Shown here one piece after another: positions 54,632 through 63,849 of a DNA stretch of 64,000 nt. Each line of letters begins with the position of its first letter. Position 1 is the first letter of the stretch. The notes beneath the pieces are model-generated. The model did not search any database, was not told the DNA's origin, and saw nothing but the letters and a program-made list of their open reading frames with translations. The DNA lies in IMG/VR virus record IMGVR_UViG_3300031521_000039, positions 1 through 64,000 of that record. One strand, written 5' to 3'. The position numbers and the translations under genes are program-made. This DNA is from a virus.

Positions 54632-55015
54632 TTAGAAATCGAGCCTAGTGATAGCCTTATTCTTAGAACGCATACTAGTTAAAATAAGATATAATTCACT
54701 TGATTTTCTAATACCAGCAATCTTTTGACATATATCAGTCATTATTATTTGTTTTATACCAATTGAGTTTTCAAGAATGTCTCTTTCATGACAATATATT
54801 TGACATTGAACTCCATCTTCATTGAAATAGTAATATTTATCAACAATTTCCTTTTTATCTTTCTTAATTTCAGAGTTAAATTTTTTAAAAGTATTTGAAA
54901 TATCAATAAGAACTTCATCAATATTTCTTATATCTCCATTTGGTAGATGAGTTACAATATTAATTTTAGCTAGAACATCTTGTACATGTATTTATTTTAA
55001 AACTAATGCTAACAT
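54632..55015 (-). pseudogene. gene interrupted by an in-frame TAA at codon 8
   Basis: The ATG overlaps the dUTPase stop (TAATG) after a GGGGGTG site. The frame reads MLALVLK-stop and then stays open for 119 codons (IHVQDVLAKINIVTHLPNGDIRNIDEV...SKNKAITRLDF). No alternative start with a ribosome binding site exists in the downstream part. A nonsense mutation or stop-codon read-through are the options. Codon use looks like a real gene. Confidence 0.6.
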
Positions 55016-56172
55016 TATTTCACCCCCGTACTTGAATATCCACCCCTATTTACATCTCCAAGTTGTTCTACTATTTCAAATTCAACATTTTCCATAACTC
55101 TATCAACTACTTCAAATTGTAAGATTCTATCATCGTAGTTTATTTCTCCATTTTTAGTACACCAAACCATTGCTCCCCATTCATCATCATTTCCTTGGAA
55201 TTTATTATCTATTTGACCCACTGAATTAGTTAAAATAAATCCATAATTTTTAAACATTCCTGAACGTGGATAAACATTAGATTTCTTATTAGGTGGCATC
55301 TTCATTGCAAATCCCAATTTAAAGAATAAAGTATCTCCAAAGCTATATTTACAAGGGAAAGTTGTTTCTACTCCATTCTTGAACACTCTACTTACTCTAA
55401 GATCCACTAAGTCTCCACCATCAATCTTTTCCATAGGTGTAATATTTTTATCTATGTATCTTACTTGTAATTTCATTGGCTCTAATTGTTCTTCATTTTT
55501 ATTATTAAGAATAAGTCTTATAACATCATTTACAATATCACTATTGCCATTATAGAAAATATAAATAATTTTCTCTGCACAACCAGTAGTATAAGTTTCT
55601 ATTTTTTGAATCATTTTCATATTTGATAAACTACTATTTTTTGTTCCTAAGTCATTGCATAATAAGTCCATAGTATTAAATTCTAAATCTAGCTTATAGT
55701 TATCACCCACTTCTAAATTATCCATATTAGTATCTGATAACGGAACTTCAATTAATATTAATTTATCATTACCTAAACTTATTATATTTGTCTCGTATAT
55801 GTAATCAATTAAAAATTCCTTATTATTAATTTTAACAGTTATATTTGGAACACTTGGTGTTATATATTTTGTTTGAACTTTATCTATGATTTCTGCCTTC
55901 ATATGTTCTAGTGTTTCCTTATTATTAAAATCCATTGTATATCCTTCTTCTATATCAATTGTTGATTTAATTTTATTATTCATTCTAAACTCTCCTTCTA
56001 ATTCATCTATAATTTTTCTAATTTCTTCTTGATATAGACCGTTAAAAAACCATGAGTATTGAGAGTTTTCATTAGCTTGTCTATATATTATTTCAGCTTT
56101 GCAGATAGTTAATAATTCTGTTATTGATTTTTCATGATAATATTCTTTAAGTTTGTTTATATTGTCATTCAT
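55015..56172 (-). CDS. dut: dUTPase with long N-terminal extension
   Basis: The C-terminal 150 residues have the five dUTPase motifs: DLVDLRVS, YPRSGM, GQIDNKFQG, RILQFEVV and RGGYSSTG. The enzyme hydrolyses dUTP. A typical dUTPase is about 150 residues; here about 235 residues precede it. The first 65 are helical, the rest unrecognised. I start it at ATG 56172 (MNDNINK) because AAGGAGAG is upstream; a longer frame to 56214 has no site. In-frame ATGs after GGAGAG and GAAGGA inside could give shorter forms. Confidence 0.85.
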   Translation of the reverse strand: MNDNINKLKEYYHEKSITELLTICKAEIIYRQANENSQYSWFFNGLYQEEIRKIIDELEGEFRMNNKIKSTIDIEEGYTMDFNNKETLEHMKAEIIDKVQTKYITPSVPNITVKINNKEFLIDYIYETNIISLGNDKLILIEVPLSDTNMDNLEVGDNYKLDLEFNTMDLLCNDLGTKNSSLSNMKMIQKIETYTTGCAEKIIYIFYNGNSDIVNDVIRLILNNKNEEQLEPMKLQVRYIDKNITPMEKIDGGDLVDLRVSRVFKNGVETTFPCKYSFGDTLFFKLGFAMKMPPNKKSNVYPRSGMFKNYGFILTNSVGQIDNKFQGNDDEWGAMVWCTKNGEINYDDRILQFEVVDRVMENVEFEIVEQLGDVNRGGYSSTGVK

Positions 56173-56282
56173 TTTTAATCTCTCCTTTGATTTATTTCGT
56201 TTTGGCGACTGCACTTGTGAATAAGTGTATTGGTTAAATTGATAATTGGTAATACATGGTAAAATGTAGCAATTTAGCAGGT

Positions 56283-56480
56283 TTATTTTGCTTCATATAT
56301 TGCTATATGTGTAGGGTTATAATCATTTTCATCAACTTCATAAATCATATCGTTCCATTCAAAATATGGATATCCTGTTTGCTTTACTAATTCAAAGAAA
56401 ATATTTATGTTTCCTATAAATATGTATTTAGATAATAATATTTCTTCCTTTTTAATATTTGTTTGTGGTTTTATATTCAT
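56283..56480 (-). CDS. small protein of unknown function
   Basis: The 65-residue protein (MNIKPQTNIKKEEILLSKYIFIGNINIFFELVK...) may be a small alpha-beta domain. AAGGAGAG precedes ATG. The region 56490-56699 upstream holds no supportable gene. Confidence 0.5.
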   Translation of the reverse strand: MNIKPQTNIKKEEILLSKYIFIGNINIFFELVKQTGYPYFEWNDMIYEVDENDYNPTHIAIYEAK

Positions 56481-56699
56481 TACAATCTCTCCTTTTTCAC
56501 CATTCTATTATTTTATTAACTGACAATAAAATATCTGTTTTAATAGAATATTTAGTTTTTAACCTAGCCTATAGCCCCATTCTTAAAATTGATTTTTTGT
56601 ATTTTTAGTAATTTTGACGAATTTCACTATAGTTGCTTTAGATTTAATTTTTCTTGGAATTTTCGATATTTACTTTTAAAATCAATCCTAGAGCGTTTT

Positions 56700-57170
56700 T
56701 TAATAATCTAATCCCTTTTTATAAATATGTTGATTTGAAGTTGCAAGTTTCACGTTATATTGTAAATTATTGTCACATCTTAATTCTTCTATATACCTTC
56801 CTGTTTTTATATAATCACATAATTCTAATTCAAATTTAGGACAGTCTTTTAAATCATATCTAGTAAATAACCATATTGGTTTATTTAATGTTTTTAAATC
56901 TCTTAACATTTGTTCTAATTCGATATGATTTTGGTCATTAACTTCTCCTCCAAATATCTGTATTGAAGTTATCATATTATTAAAATCTTGAACTTTAGTT
57001 TTTATATTCTCAAAATACACCTTATTATATAAATCTCCCTCGTTAAAGTTCCAAGACTCAGGATTATGGCAGTTGGGGCAATGACCTAATTTGCCATCAC
57101 CCTTGCAACCTGCTACATATATTTCTAAGGCTCGTCTACTTAAAGTATATTGAGTGGCTAATACATTCAA
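56700..57170 (-). CDS. nrdG: anaerobic ribonucleotide reductase activating protein (radical SAM)
   Basis: The 156-residue protein contains a radical-SAM cluster motif in AGCKGDGKLGHCPNCHNPESW (three Cys, spacing C-x8-C-x2-C). It also has SIQIFGGEVNDQNHIELEQMLRDLK. It activates the glycyl radical of NrdD. The start is TTG immediately after the NrdD stop. Eight residues separate the first two cysteines, more than in the usual C-x3-C-x2-C. Confidence 0.8.
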   Translation of the reverse strand: MNVLATQYTLSRRALEIYVAGCKGDGKLGHCPNCHNPESWNFNEGDLYNKVYFENIKTKVQDFNNMITSIQIFGGEVNDQNHIELEQMLRDLKTLNKPIWLFTRYDLKDCPKFELELCDYIKTGRYIEELRCDNNLQYNVKLATSNQHIYKKGLDY

Positions 57171-59096
57171 TTATTTACTAGCCTTACCTATAGAATCTGA
57201 ATTGTACATTTGTCTATTTGGAGCATCTTCTTCTCTTCTAACTTTGTGCCAGTTCTTAATATTAGTTAAGAAGCCAACTACTCTTGTATAAAAATCTTCA
57301 ATTTCAGCACCACATATAGGACAAATATGGTCTGAACCTACTGTCATATGACCATTAGCACATTTTCTTAACATATAATTAATTGCAAAATATATTACTC
57401 CTTGCTTTGCACATGTTTCAATTAATAACTTCATATCTTCTACATTGTCTAGTCTTTCATCACAAGATATATGCATTATTGAACCACCAGAAAAATATTT
57501 ATCAAATGTTCCTTGAAGTCTTATTCTATCTAGTAAATCTGCATTTACTATTAATGGTATAAATTGATTAGAATACAAGTTATATTCTGTTTGGTACTTT
57601 AATAGTTGGTCTTTTGATGCTAATTTAATTGATACATTTTCTGCTGGAATTTGCTCACAATTATGAGGAGTTTTAAATCTCTTTTGCATTTTGTCATTAA
57701 CTGTATTTATTATATTAATGATTTCTAACCCTAATTGCATTCCATTCTCTGTTTTAATATCTTCTCCTAAATATGATATTGCTTCATTAAATCCATTAAT
57801 TCCACAAGTTGAGTATTGAGTATTAATATCTACAAATCCTAAGTCATATAATGGGTGATTTCCATTATCTATTCTTTTTTGAACTATTTTTCTTTTTGTA
57901 TGATTAATTTTTGCACACATCTCAACTAATAAAGCTAATTCTTTTTTAAATTCTTCTTTATCATTTTGATATTTTATTGATAATCTAGGTAAATTAATTG
58001 TACAAACTCCTAAACTACCAATTTTACTTGAACCACTTCCAAAACTATTAAAATATTCATTAGTAGTTTCACTACGAAGTCTACAACAAGAAGATAATGT
58101 GCTAGTCTTACCCATATACATGTTTATAAAAGCAAATTTCATATTCTTTTCTGCTATATAATTAACAAAACCTATATCTTGTAATTCTTGATTATCATTT
58201 ATACTAAAACAAGCTGTTGTAACAGGAAAAGTTATTGGGGTTCTTTCTTGTTCTCTATTCATAATATCTAAATATAAATTTTGCATCTTTTTAACTATTT
58301 CTCTATCAGGATGACTACCATCTGGAAATATGTAATCATTAATCATCTTATCTAAGAATCTACCATCATAAATTGATACATTAGTAAATGGGGATTGATT
58401 CCCTCTCATTGGTTGGTTTATTGTATATATAAATGATGTTAATTGTGAGTCAACATAGTTCCAACAATCTTCTTCTGTCATAAAAGAAAAATGTTCATCT
58501 CTTTTATTTTCTATTATATTTTTAACATAGTAACTCATTACAACTAATAAATCTGCTAGTCCACAAGCTCCTAATGTTGAATTACTTGCAACTACTACGA
58601 ATTGTTCTAATTGAGATTTGAATGCAGTTAGATATTTAGGTGGTACACTATGTATTTTTTTAACCATACTAAGTCCATTCATCATAATGTCATATGTAGA
58701 ATAATTATAACAATATGGTAATCCACCTCCTACGCCTATAAAATCATTTATGTAAATATCACCAACTAAATTCTTTTCTACAACTTCATTTGCAAATCCT
58801 AGTCCATATAAAGCTTTAGATTCTTTCCACATCATATAGTAACTGTTTATCTTTTCAAAAGGTTTTTTCAATTCAGTTGAATAACTAATTACTGAAACAT
58901 CATCTACATTACTATTTTGATCTACAGATATATCTGTAGTAGTTTTTACTTTTTTACTAAAGAATCCTTTTGAAAATTTAGCTAAGTCTAACTGTGCCCC
59001 TATTCCATCCATATCAAATAACTCACTTGGATATTTACCTCTTAGATACATCATTAAATCATCGAATTCTCTTTCATAGCTTGTGTTAATATACAT
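57171..59096 (-). CDS. nrdD: anaerobic (class III) ribonucleotide reductase, large subunit
   Basis: The 641-residue protein has a C-terminal zinc finger (CANGHMTVGSDHICPICG) and the glycyl-radical region RVVGFLTNIKNW. Active-site segments include PRLSIKYQN and TNEYFNSFGSGSSKIGSLGVCTINL, and AENVSIKLASKDQL is conserved. It reduces ribonucleotides without oxygen. It forms a cluster with NrdG, NrdH and an FTR-like protein. GGAGAGATG precedes ATG. Confidence 0.9.
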   Translation of the reverse strand: MYINTSYEREFDDLMMYLRGKYPSELFDMDGIGAQLDLAKFSKGFFSKKVKTTTDISVDQNSNVDDVSVISYSTELKKPFEKINSYYMMWKESKALYGLGFANEVVEKNLVGDIYINDFIGVGGGLPYCYNYSTYDIMMNGLSMVKKIHSVPPKYLTAFKSQLEQFVVVASNSTLGACGLADLLVVMSYYVKNIIENKRDEHFSFMTEEDCWNYVDSQLTSFIYTINQPMRGNQSPFTNVSIYDGRFLDKMINDYIFPDGSHPDREIVKKMQNLYLDIMNREQERTPITFPVTTACFSINDNQELQDIGFVNYIAEKNMKFAFINMYMGKTSTLSSCCRLRSETTNEYFNSFGSGSSKIGSLGVCTINLPRLSIKYQNDKEEFKKELALLVEMCAKINHTKRKIVQKRIDNGNHPLYDLGFVDINTQYSTCGINGFNEAISYLGEDIKTENGMQLGLEIINIINTVNDKMQKRFKTPHNCEQIPAENVSIKLASKDQLLKYQTEYNLYSNQFIPLIVNADLLDRIRLQGTFDKYFSGGSIMHISCDERLDNVEDMKLLIETCAKQGVIYFAINYMLRKCANGHMTVGSDHICPICGAEIEDFYTRVVGFLTNIKNWHKVRREEDAPNRQMYNSDSIGKASK

Positions 59097-59112
59097 TTAT
59101 ACATCTCTCCTT

Positions 59113-59334
59113 CTAGTTGTTTATTACTTCTTGTAAAGTTTTTAATTTATTATCAACCACTATTAATGGTAATGATAGCATGTCGTTTTCTTGTGCTAAT
59201 TTTATATATTTATCTTGTTCTTCTTGTGGTAATTCATTTAATAATTTATATTCAAACTCCATACCTTTATTTGTTAGAACTGTTTTAGTCATGTTACAAG
59301 CTGAACAATTTTGTTTTCCTATTAATAAAATCAT
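59113..59334 (-). CDS. nrdH: glutaredoxin-like/NrdH protein
   Basis: The 73-residue protein has the CSAC (CxxC) redox motif in ILLIGKQNCSACNMTKTVL and the cis-Pro in SLPLIVVD. It is a thioredoxin-fold electron donor. It overlaps nothing but starts four bases from the FTR-like stop (TAAATG). AGGAGG precedes ATG. Confidence 0.8.
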   Translation of the reverse strand: MILLIGKQNCSACNMTKTVLTNKGMEFEYKLLNELPQEEQDKYIKLAQENDMLSLPLIVVDNKLKTLQEVINN

Positions 59335-59514
59335 TTAAATTTCCTCCTTAATATAAAGTCCACATATGCAAATATCTTTCTCTCTTTTGTCTTTGCAAGG
59401 ACATTTAGTATCCTCATTTTCAATAATCATACATGGACAATATTTGTTATTTGCTAATACTTTCATTGCTACTTCTTTTCTTTTTTTAATGTCTGGATTT
59501 AATATCATTGACAT
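59335..59514 (-). CDS. small ferredoxin-thioredoxin reductase catalytic subunit-like protein
   Basis: The 59-residue protein begins MSMILNPDIKKRKEVAMKVL and then has YCPCMIIENEDTKCPC and DICICGLYI. The three CxC pairs and the CxCGLY ending match the FTR catalytic domain, which passes electrons from ferredoxin to thioredoxin-like proteins. The spacing between the first two pairs is shorter (nine residues) than in plant FTR. GAGAGTG precedes ATG. It is directly upstream of NrdH, so it may reduce it. Confidence 0.7.
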   Translation of the reverse strand: MSMILNPDIKKRKEVAMKVLANNKYCPCMIIENEDTKCPCKDKREKDICICGLYIKEEI

Positions 59515-59551
59515 CTTTCAAATCACTCTCTTTCTATTTTGTTATATTAAT

Positions 59552-60319
59552 TTATTTAAAATGACTTTCAGTAAGTAGATTATTACTTAGTAAAAATGCT
59601 TTAAGCTCTACTTTAATTTCTTGGATATCATTATATTTACCCATATCAAATACAGGAATATCATATGCTTTAGCTATTCTAATTGCTTGTCCTGTACCTC
59701 CACTACCTTTACCTTTCTTAGTCCAACATATAACAAATGCTGAAGGTGTTTCTAAATCTTGCCCTAATACTTGATGACTGTTTCTAGCTTGTAATTTTTG
59801 AGCACCTTGTTTTAAATTAAACCAATAAGGATGATATTTTTGTGCTATTTCAAAAGCTTTAGGATTAGATACTATTAACTTTGAATCAGAATTTTGAAAT
59901 CCACTCCAAGGTAAATATATTTCTTTATCACCATTAACTTTATCACATCCATTTTCAAATGCTTTATCTGAACCGTCAGCACCACCAGAACGTAATTTGA
60001 ATCCTTTGTTAGCAAAATATGTACCTAGACTTTCAAATAGTTCTAATATTTCTTGTGGTGTTTCTCTTGAACCTATTCCTGCATAATATATATTCATTAT
60101 ATTATTATCGCCTAATGTATATTTATTGTCATTTGATATAATAGTAGGCATTTCATATGTTATTCCATTTGCTTCAAATCTTAGCATATGTGTGTTAACA
60201 TTTTTATTTGAAAACTCATCTAAAACTTTATCAGTTTGTTCTTGTTCCATTCCACTAGCTTCGTCAATAATTCCTTGTTGAGACTTAGCTCTTAGACCTC
60301 TAACCATTTTATCATCCAT
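59552..60319 (-). CDS. SLOG/DprA-like nucleotide-binding protein
   Basis: The 255-residue protein has YAGIGSRETPQEILELF (about 78-94), then KLRSGGADGSDKAFENGCD and EIYLPWSGFQNSDS. It ends in VICWTKKGKGSGGTGQAIRIAKAYDIPVFD. These are the phage SLOG-family motifs; the family may bind nucleotides or NAD derivatives. The role in phages is unclear. AAAGGAGTTG precedes ATG. Confidence 0.75.
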   Translation of the reverse strand: MDDKMVRGLRAKSQQGIIDEASGMEQEQTDKVLDEFSNKNVNTHMLRFEANGITYEMPTIISNDNKYTLGDNNIMNIYYAGIGSRETPQEILELFESLGTYFANKGFKLRSGGADGSDKAFENGCDKVNGDKEIYLPWSGFQNSDSKLIVSNPKAFEIAQKYHPYWFNLKQGAQKLQARNSHQVLGQDLETPSAFVICWTKKGKGSGGTGQAIRIAKAYDIPVFDMGKYNDIQEIKVELKAFLLSNNLLTESHFK

Positions 60320-60321
60320 AA

Positions 60322-60624
60322 TTATAATTCAACTCCTTTACATATATTTTTATATTTATCTATATTGTTGTTTCTAACAGTCATTTGTTTTACATTATCA
60401 AGCATTACATTACGTGCATCAGCAAATTGACTAAAGAAATCATTCTTTTCTAGTTCCTTATTTACTTCTTCTGTTATTGTTTTATATATTTTAGATTTAT
60501 TACTCACAAATTGTTTATATACTTGCTTAGTATGTATTTTCTTTCCTAAGTATGGAATCTTATGATACCATTTATCTTTAATAGTAACCATGTCTCTTAA
60601 TTCTTGTTCTTTACATTTATCCAT
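60322..60624 (-). CDS. hypothetical protein
   Basis: The 100-residue, basic, helical protein (MDKCKEQELRDMVTIKDKWYHKIPYLGKKIHTKQ...) overlaps the SLOG operon spacing closely, two bases upstream of it. AAAAGGAG precedes ATG. No family is recognised. Confidence 0.55.
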   Translation of the reverse strand: MDKCKEQELRDMVTIKDKWYHKIPYLGKKIHTKQVYKQFVSNKSKIYKTITEEVNKELEKNDFFSQFADARNVMLDNVKQMTVRNNNIDKYKNICKGVEL

Positions 60625-60643
60625 TGAAAATTCTCCTTTTTAT

Positions 60644-61006
60644 TTATTCTTCATCTTCAAATTCTTCAAAATCCTCTTGTTGTTCCTTAATAATATTCCT
60701 GAATATCTTCTTATTTAAAATTTTCTCATCAATAGTCTCATCTAATTTAGACAATCCTTTTATCAATTCCATTTTATATTCAAGTTCTTTCTTGGCATGT
60801 TCACAATCACATCTAGTAGGTGATACCCATTGAGTTTGATTGTTTATTTTAAAGATTCTCCATTCATCAGATTCCACTTCATTATCACAGTATATACATA
60901 TATCATAGCCATCAGGATTTTTATATGTTCTTGATGATAGCAAATCTTTTAAATTAATGTATCCAGTTTCTAACTTATAATATTTTTTCATTTTATTATC
61001 ACACAT
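60644..61006 (-). CDS. hypothetical protein
   Basis: The 120-residue protein contains CIYCDNEVESDEWRIFKI and RCDCEHAK, a possible zinc-binding pair, and an acidic tail (EQQEDFEEFEDEE). It is of unknown function. Confidence 0.55.
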   Translation of the reverse strand: MCDNKMKKYYKLETGYINLKDLLSSRTYKNPDGYDICIYCDNEVESDEWRIFKINNQTQWVSPTRCDCEHAKKELEYKMELIKGLSKLDETIDEKILNKKIFRNIIKEQQEDFEEFEDEE

Positions 61007-61120
61007 TCTTTCTTATATTAATTTATTAACTCTTGATAAAATCAGCATTTCATTGTATTATTCAACCTCTGTATGCTAGTGATAGACCCATTGTTATTTT
61101 TTATCTTTTATGAAAATTGG

Positions 61121-62038
61121 TTATTTCGCTTCAATAAATTCTATACTACCAACTATATTTCCAGCTTTAAATTCTTTATATGATTTGAATAATTTAACCT
61201 TCATTATTCTATCATGTGAAAGTTCCCCTACGCCTCCTATTATTTTTACACCACCACATCCCATTACAAAAGCTTTATTATACGAATTTCTTGCAATTAC
61301 ATTTTCTCCAGTATATACATTATTTATATATGTTTTTACGGTATCGCCAATATGTAATGGTATTAAATCAATATCTACTATTCCAGCATCTTCTCCCACA
61401 ATACTTTCTTCAAACATTTTTAGAGTAAGTTTAACTTTATTTTCTTTTAGATACCATTTACCTTCTTGCAAAGCCTTATGAGAATTACTATACTTTGATA
61501 ATACTTCTAAGATTTTATTAAATGTGCCATTGAAATTATTATCTCTAAACTTTAACATAAATTCTGCAAATTGATTTTCATTTACTATATCACATACTTT
61601 AGCAAAAGATATAGATTCTTCATCTAATTTTATATATGTAGTATTTAGCCATCTTTCACAAAAAATGATTGGTGCTAATTTATTTTCTTTTACAACAGAG
61701 ATATGTTTATTCTCACCTCCACTTATTTGTAATATGTTTTCTGATTTTGTATCTTTAAATTTTGTTCCTTCCTTAAAATTTAATATTTCTGATAATTTGT
61801 ATATATCGTTTGTATTGTCATATGCAATTTCATCATTATCGTCATCAACAAACCATCCTAAATCATAAGTATGTTCTTCTCCAATATCATCTAAAATTGT
61901 AACTAAAGTGTTGAATCTATTATATTTATAAAATTCTGCTTTAATAATCGTATGTGACTTCTTTCCAGTAAGTGGTGTTCCTTGATATATTAAATTTTTA
62001 CCTACTAATTCTTTTCTTATTTTATCTGTTATTATCAT
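61121..62038 (-). CDS. hypothetical protein
   Basis: The 305-residue protein has two similar beta-rich ends (RKELVGKNLIYQGTPLTGKKSHTIIKAEFY and HIGDTVKTYINNVYTGENVIAR). No enzymatic motif is visible. AAAGGAG precedes ATG. Confidence 0.6.
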   Translation of the reverse strand: MIITDKIRKELVGKNLIYQGTPLTGKKSHTIIKAEFYKYNRFNTLVTILDDIGEEHTYDLGWFVDDDNDEIAYDNTNDIYKLSEILNFKEGTKFKDTKSENILQISGGENKHISVVKENKLAPIIFCERWLNTTYIKLDEESISFAKVCDIVNENQFAEFMLKFRDNNFNGTFNKILEVLSKYSNSHKALQEGKWYLKENKVKLTLKMFEESIVGEDAGIVDIDLIPLHIGDTVKTYINNVYTGENVIARNSYNKAFVMGCGGVKIIGGVGELSHDRIMKVKLFKSYKEFKAGNIVGSIEFIEAK

Positions 62039-62101
62039 TTTTCATTTTCTCCTTTATATTTAGTTATATTAATTTGTTAAATTTCAGTTAAAACTATTCT
62101 T

Positions 62102-62215
62102 TTATTTATTCATAACTCTAGCATATATACTTTTCAATGAATTTGCTATTTTTAAACTATTCTTATATGTAGAATTAGATAATAATTGTAATGCTTCTAA
62201 TTTAGTTATATTCAT
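62102..62215 (-). CDS. small protein of unknown function
   Basis: The 37-residue, basic, helical peptide begins MNITKLEALQLLSNSTYKNS. GGAAGTG precedes ATG. It ends in VMNK. Confidence 0.4.
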   Translation of the reverse strand: MNITKLEALQLLSNSTYKNSLKIANSLKSIYARVMNK

Positions 62216-62283
62216 TTAATTCACTTCCTTTCATTTACTATAATATACCAACTAAGTTTTAAAGTCAATGTACTTTTATTAAT

Positions 62284-62874
62284 TTATTTAACTATATATC
62301 CTTTTACTTTCTGAACTCCTAATTTAGAAATACGTTTAGAGTATTCTCTATCGCTTTCACCATATTCTCTTTCTATAAATACATCTAGTCTTGTATCTAT
62401 TGCAAAATGTTTATTACTTCCTTTATCATTTACAATAACCTGTCCATATCTTTCTAGGTATATTTGAGTATTTTGTGGTATTACATTATTTGCAACTCCA
62501 CCTCGACTAAGTTTTTTACCTTGACTTGTTATTGATCCATAACCATTTTCTGAATTCATAGAACTATAAAATGTTAATACAAATTCTTGCCATTGTGGTT
62601 CAATCTTCTTTTGTTTTTCCAACTCTTTTTCTTTTTGTAATTTTAATTCTTCACCTTTCTTTTTCTCTAGTTCTATTTTATCTCTTTCATATTGTTCTTG
62701 CATTGGATTAATTAATAATCCAAATTTATCAGTTTTTAGTACCATTTCTTTTGCATTAACTTGTTTTTCAGCTATCTGCATTGCATTATTGTGAAATGGT
62801 GTTTGGTGTGTACTATATGTAGATAATAACAATGTTGTACTAAGTACACAGACAATCCTCTTTCCTTTTAGCAT
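62284..62874 (-). CDS. secreted 3D-domain (RlpA-like double-psi barrel) protein
   Basis: The 196-residue protein has a signal-peptide-like N-terminus (RIVCVLSTTLLLSTYST). A coiled-coil charged linker (about 55-95) follows. The C-terminal 3D domain has SRGGVANNVIPQNTQIYLERYGQVIVNDKGS and FAIDTRLDVFIER, with the three Asp of the family. It is likely a cell-wall lytic or remodelling enzyme, possibly a lytic transglycosylase. GGAGCTG precedes ATG. Confidence 0.75.
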   Translation of the reverse strand: MLKGKRIVCVLSTTLLLSTYSTHQTPFHNNAMQIAEKQVNAKEMVLKTDKFGLLINPMQEQYERDKIELEKKKGEELKLQKEKELEKQKKIEPQWQEFVLTFYSSMNSENGYGSITSQGKKLSRGGVANNVIPQNTQIYLERYGQVIVNDKGSNKHFAIDTRLDVFIEREYGESDREYSKRISKLGVQKVKGYIVK

Positions 62875-62895
62875 TTAATCAGCTCCAATCTTATG

Positions 62896-63759
62896 TTATT
62901 TTTTAATCATAGTTATAGCTTTTTCTGTTTCATTTGCAATCTCTACTGTGTTATTAGCAAGTTCTTGAACCGCTGAACTAGTTTGTTCCATACATGCACT
63001 TACTGAAATCATTCCATCATTTATTCCTTCTATACGTGATATTCTAAGTACATTACTTTCTTTGAGTTTCTTACTATTTTCTTTACCTGTTTCAGTTTTT
63101 TTAAGAATAATATTAGCTGTAACTTGTAAGTCTTCTACAATTTTACTAATCATTGTACTTGAGTTTTTAGTTTCTTCTGCAAGTTTTTTAACTTCATTAG
63201 CTACAACTGCAAACCCTTTGCCAGCATCTCCTGCTCTTGCAGACTCTATACTTGCATTTAGCGATAAAAGATTAGTTTGATTAGCTATTTCTTTGATTAC
63301 ATTTGTTATTTTAGAAATATCTTTCATTTTTACATATAATTCATTTGCATTATTATAGTTGTCAACATTATCATTATGGAATACTTCCATAATTCCACTA
63401 TTATTTTTTGCACTCTCATATGCAAGATTAACTTCTGAAGTAATATGAACTATATTTGATGTTACTTCTTGTATAGTAGCACTTATTTCTTCAACTGAAC
63501 CTGCTTGACCGGTAATAGTATTGTTGATAGTTTCTATTTCTGTAAGTATATTTTTACCTACTTTATTTGTTGATTTTTTATATTCTTCGAATTCTTTATC
63601 TTTACTAATTAAAGTTGTATGTAGTTCTTTATTTTTTAATTCTAGTTCTTTGATTTTATTATCACTTTCTAGTTTAAGTGTTTTTAACTTGTTGTCCATT
63701 TCCTTTTCTAAAGATTCTCTTAGTTCTTGTAGTCCTTTTGTATTTTTAAATATTTTCAT
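62896..63759 (-). CDS. soluble methyl-accepting chemotaxis-like signalling protein
   Basis: The 287-residue protein has a coiled coil (about 10-65) and the MCP signalling hairpin ([46 protein letters not shown]). No transmembrane or HAMP domain is seen. The hairpin is the part that binds CheA/CheW, so it could interfere with host chemotaxis or signalling. The start (GAGAGTG) overlaps the stop of a 25-codon frame. Confidence 0.8.
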   Translation of the reverse strand: MKIFKNTKGLQELRESLEKEMDNKLKTLKLESDNKIKELELKNKELHTTLISKDKEFEEYKKSTNKVGKNILTEIETINNTITGQAGSVEEISATIQEVTSNIVHITSEVNLAYESAKNNSGIMEVFHNDNVDNYNNANELYVKMKDISKITNVIKEIANQTNLLSLNASIESARAGDAGKGFAVVANEVKKLAEETKNSSTMISKIVEDLQVTANIILKKTETGKENSKKLKESNVLRISRIEGINDGMISVSACMEQTSSAVQELANNTVEIANETEKAITMIKK

Positions 63760-63833
63760 GTTGATACACTCTCCTTTAATTCAATTTTTATTCTTTTTGT
63801 TTTTAATAGCTTATATATTGTGTCATCTCTCAT
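63756..63833 (-). CDS. small leader peptide coupled to the chemoreceptor-like gene
   Basis: The 25-codon frame ([19 protein letters not shown]...) has AAAAGGAG upstream and ends in ATGA overlapping the next start, implying translational coupling. Confidence 0.45.
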   Translation of the reverse strand: MRDDTIYKLLKTKRIKIELKESVST

Positions 63834-63849
63834 TATTGATTGTCTCCTT

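Noticed and set aside
54640-61100. Repeated word resembling GGGCTATxACTAGC near 54650, 56575 and 61070
   Set aside because: One copy is inside the interrupted gene and the others are short, so chance or remnants of shared C-termini are equally likely.
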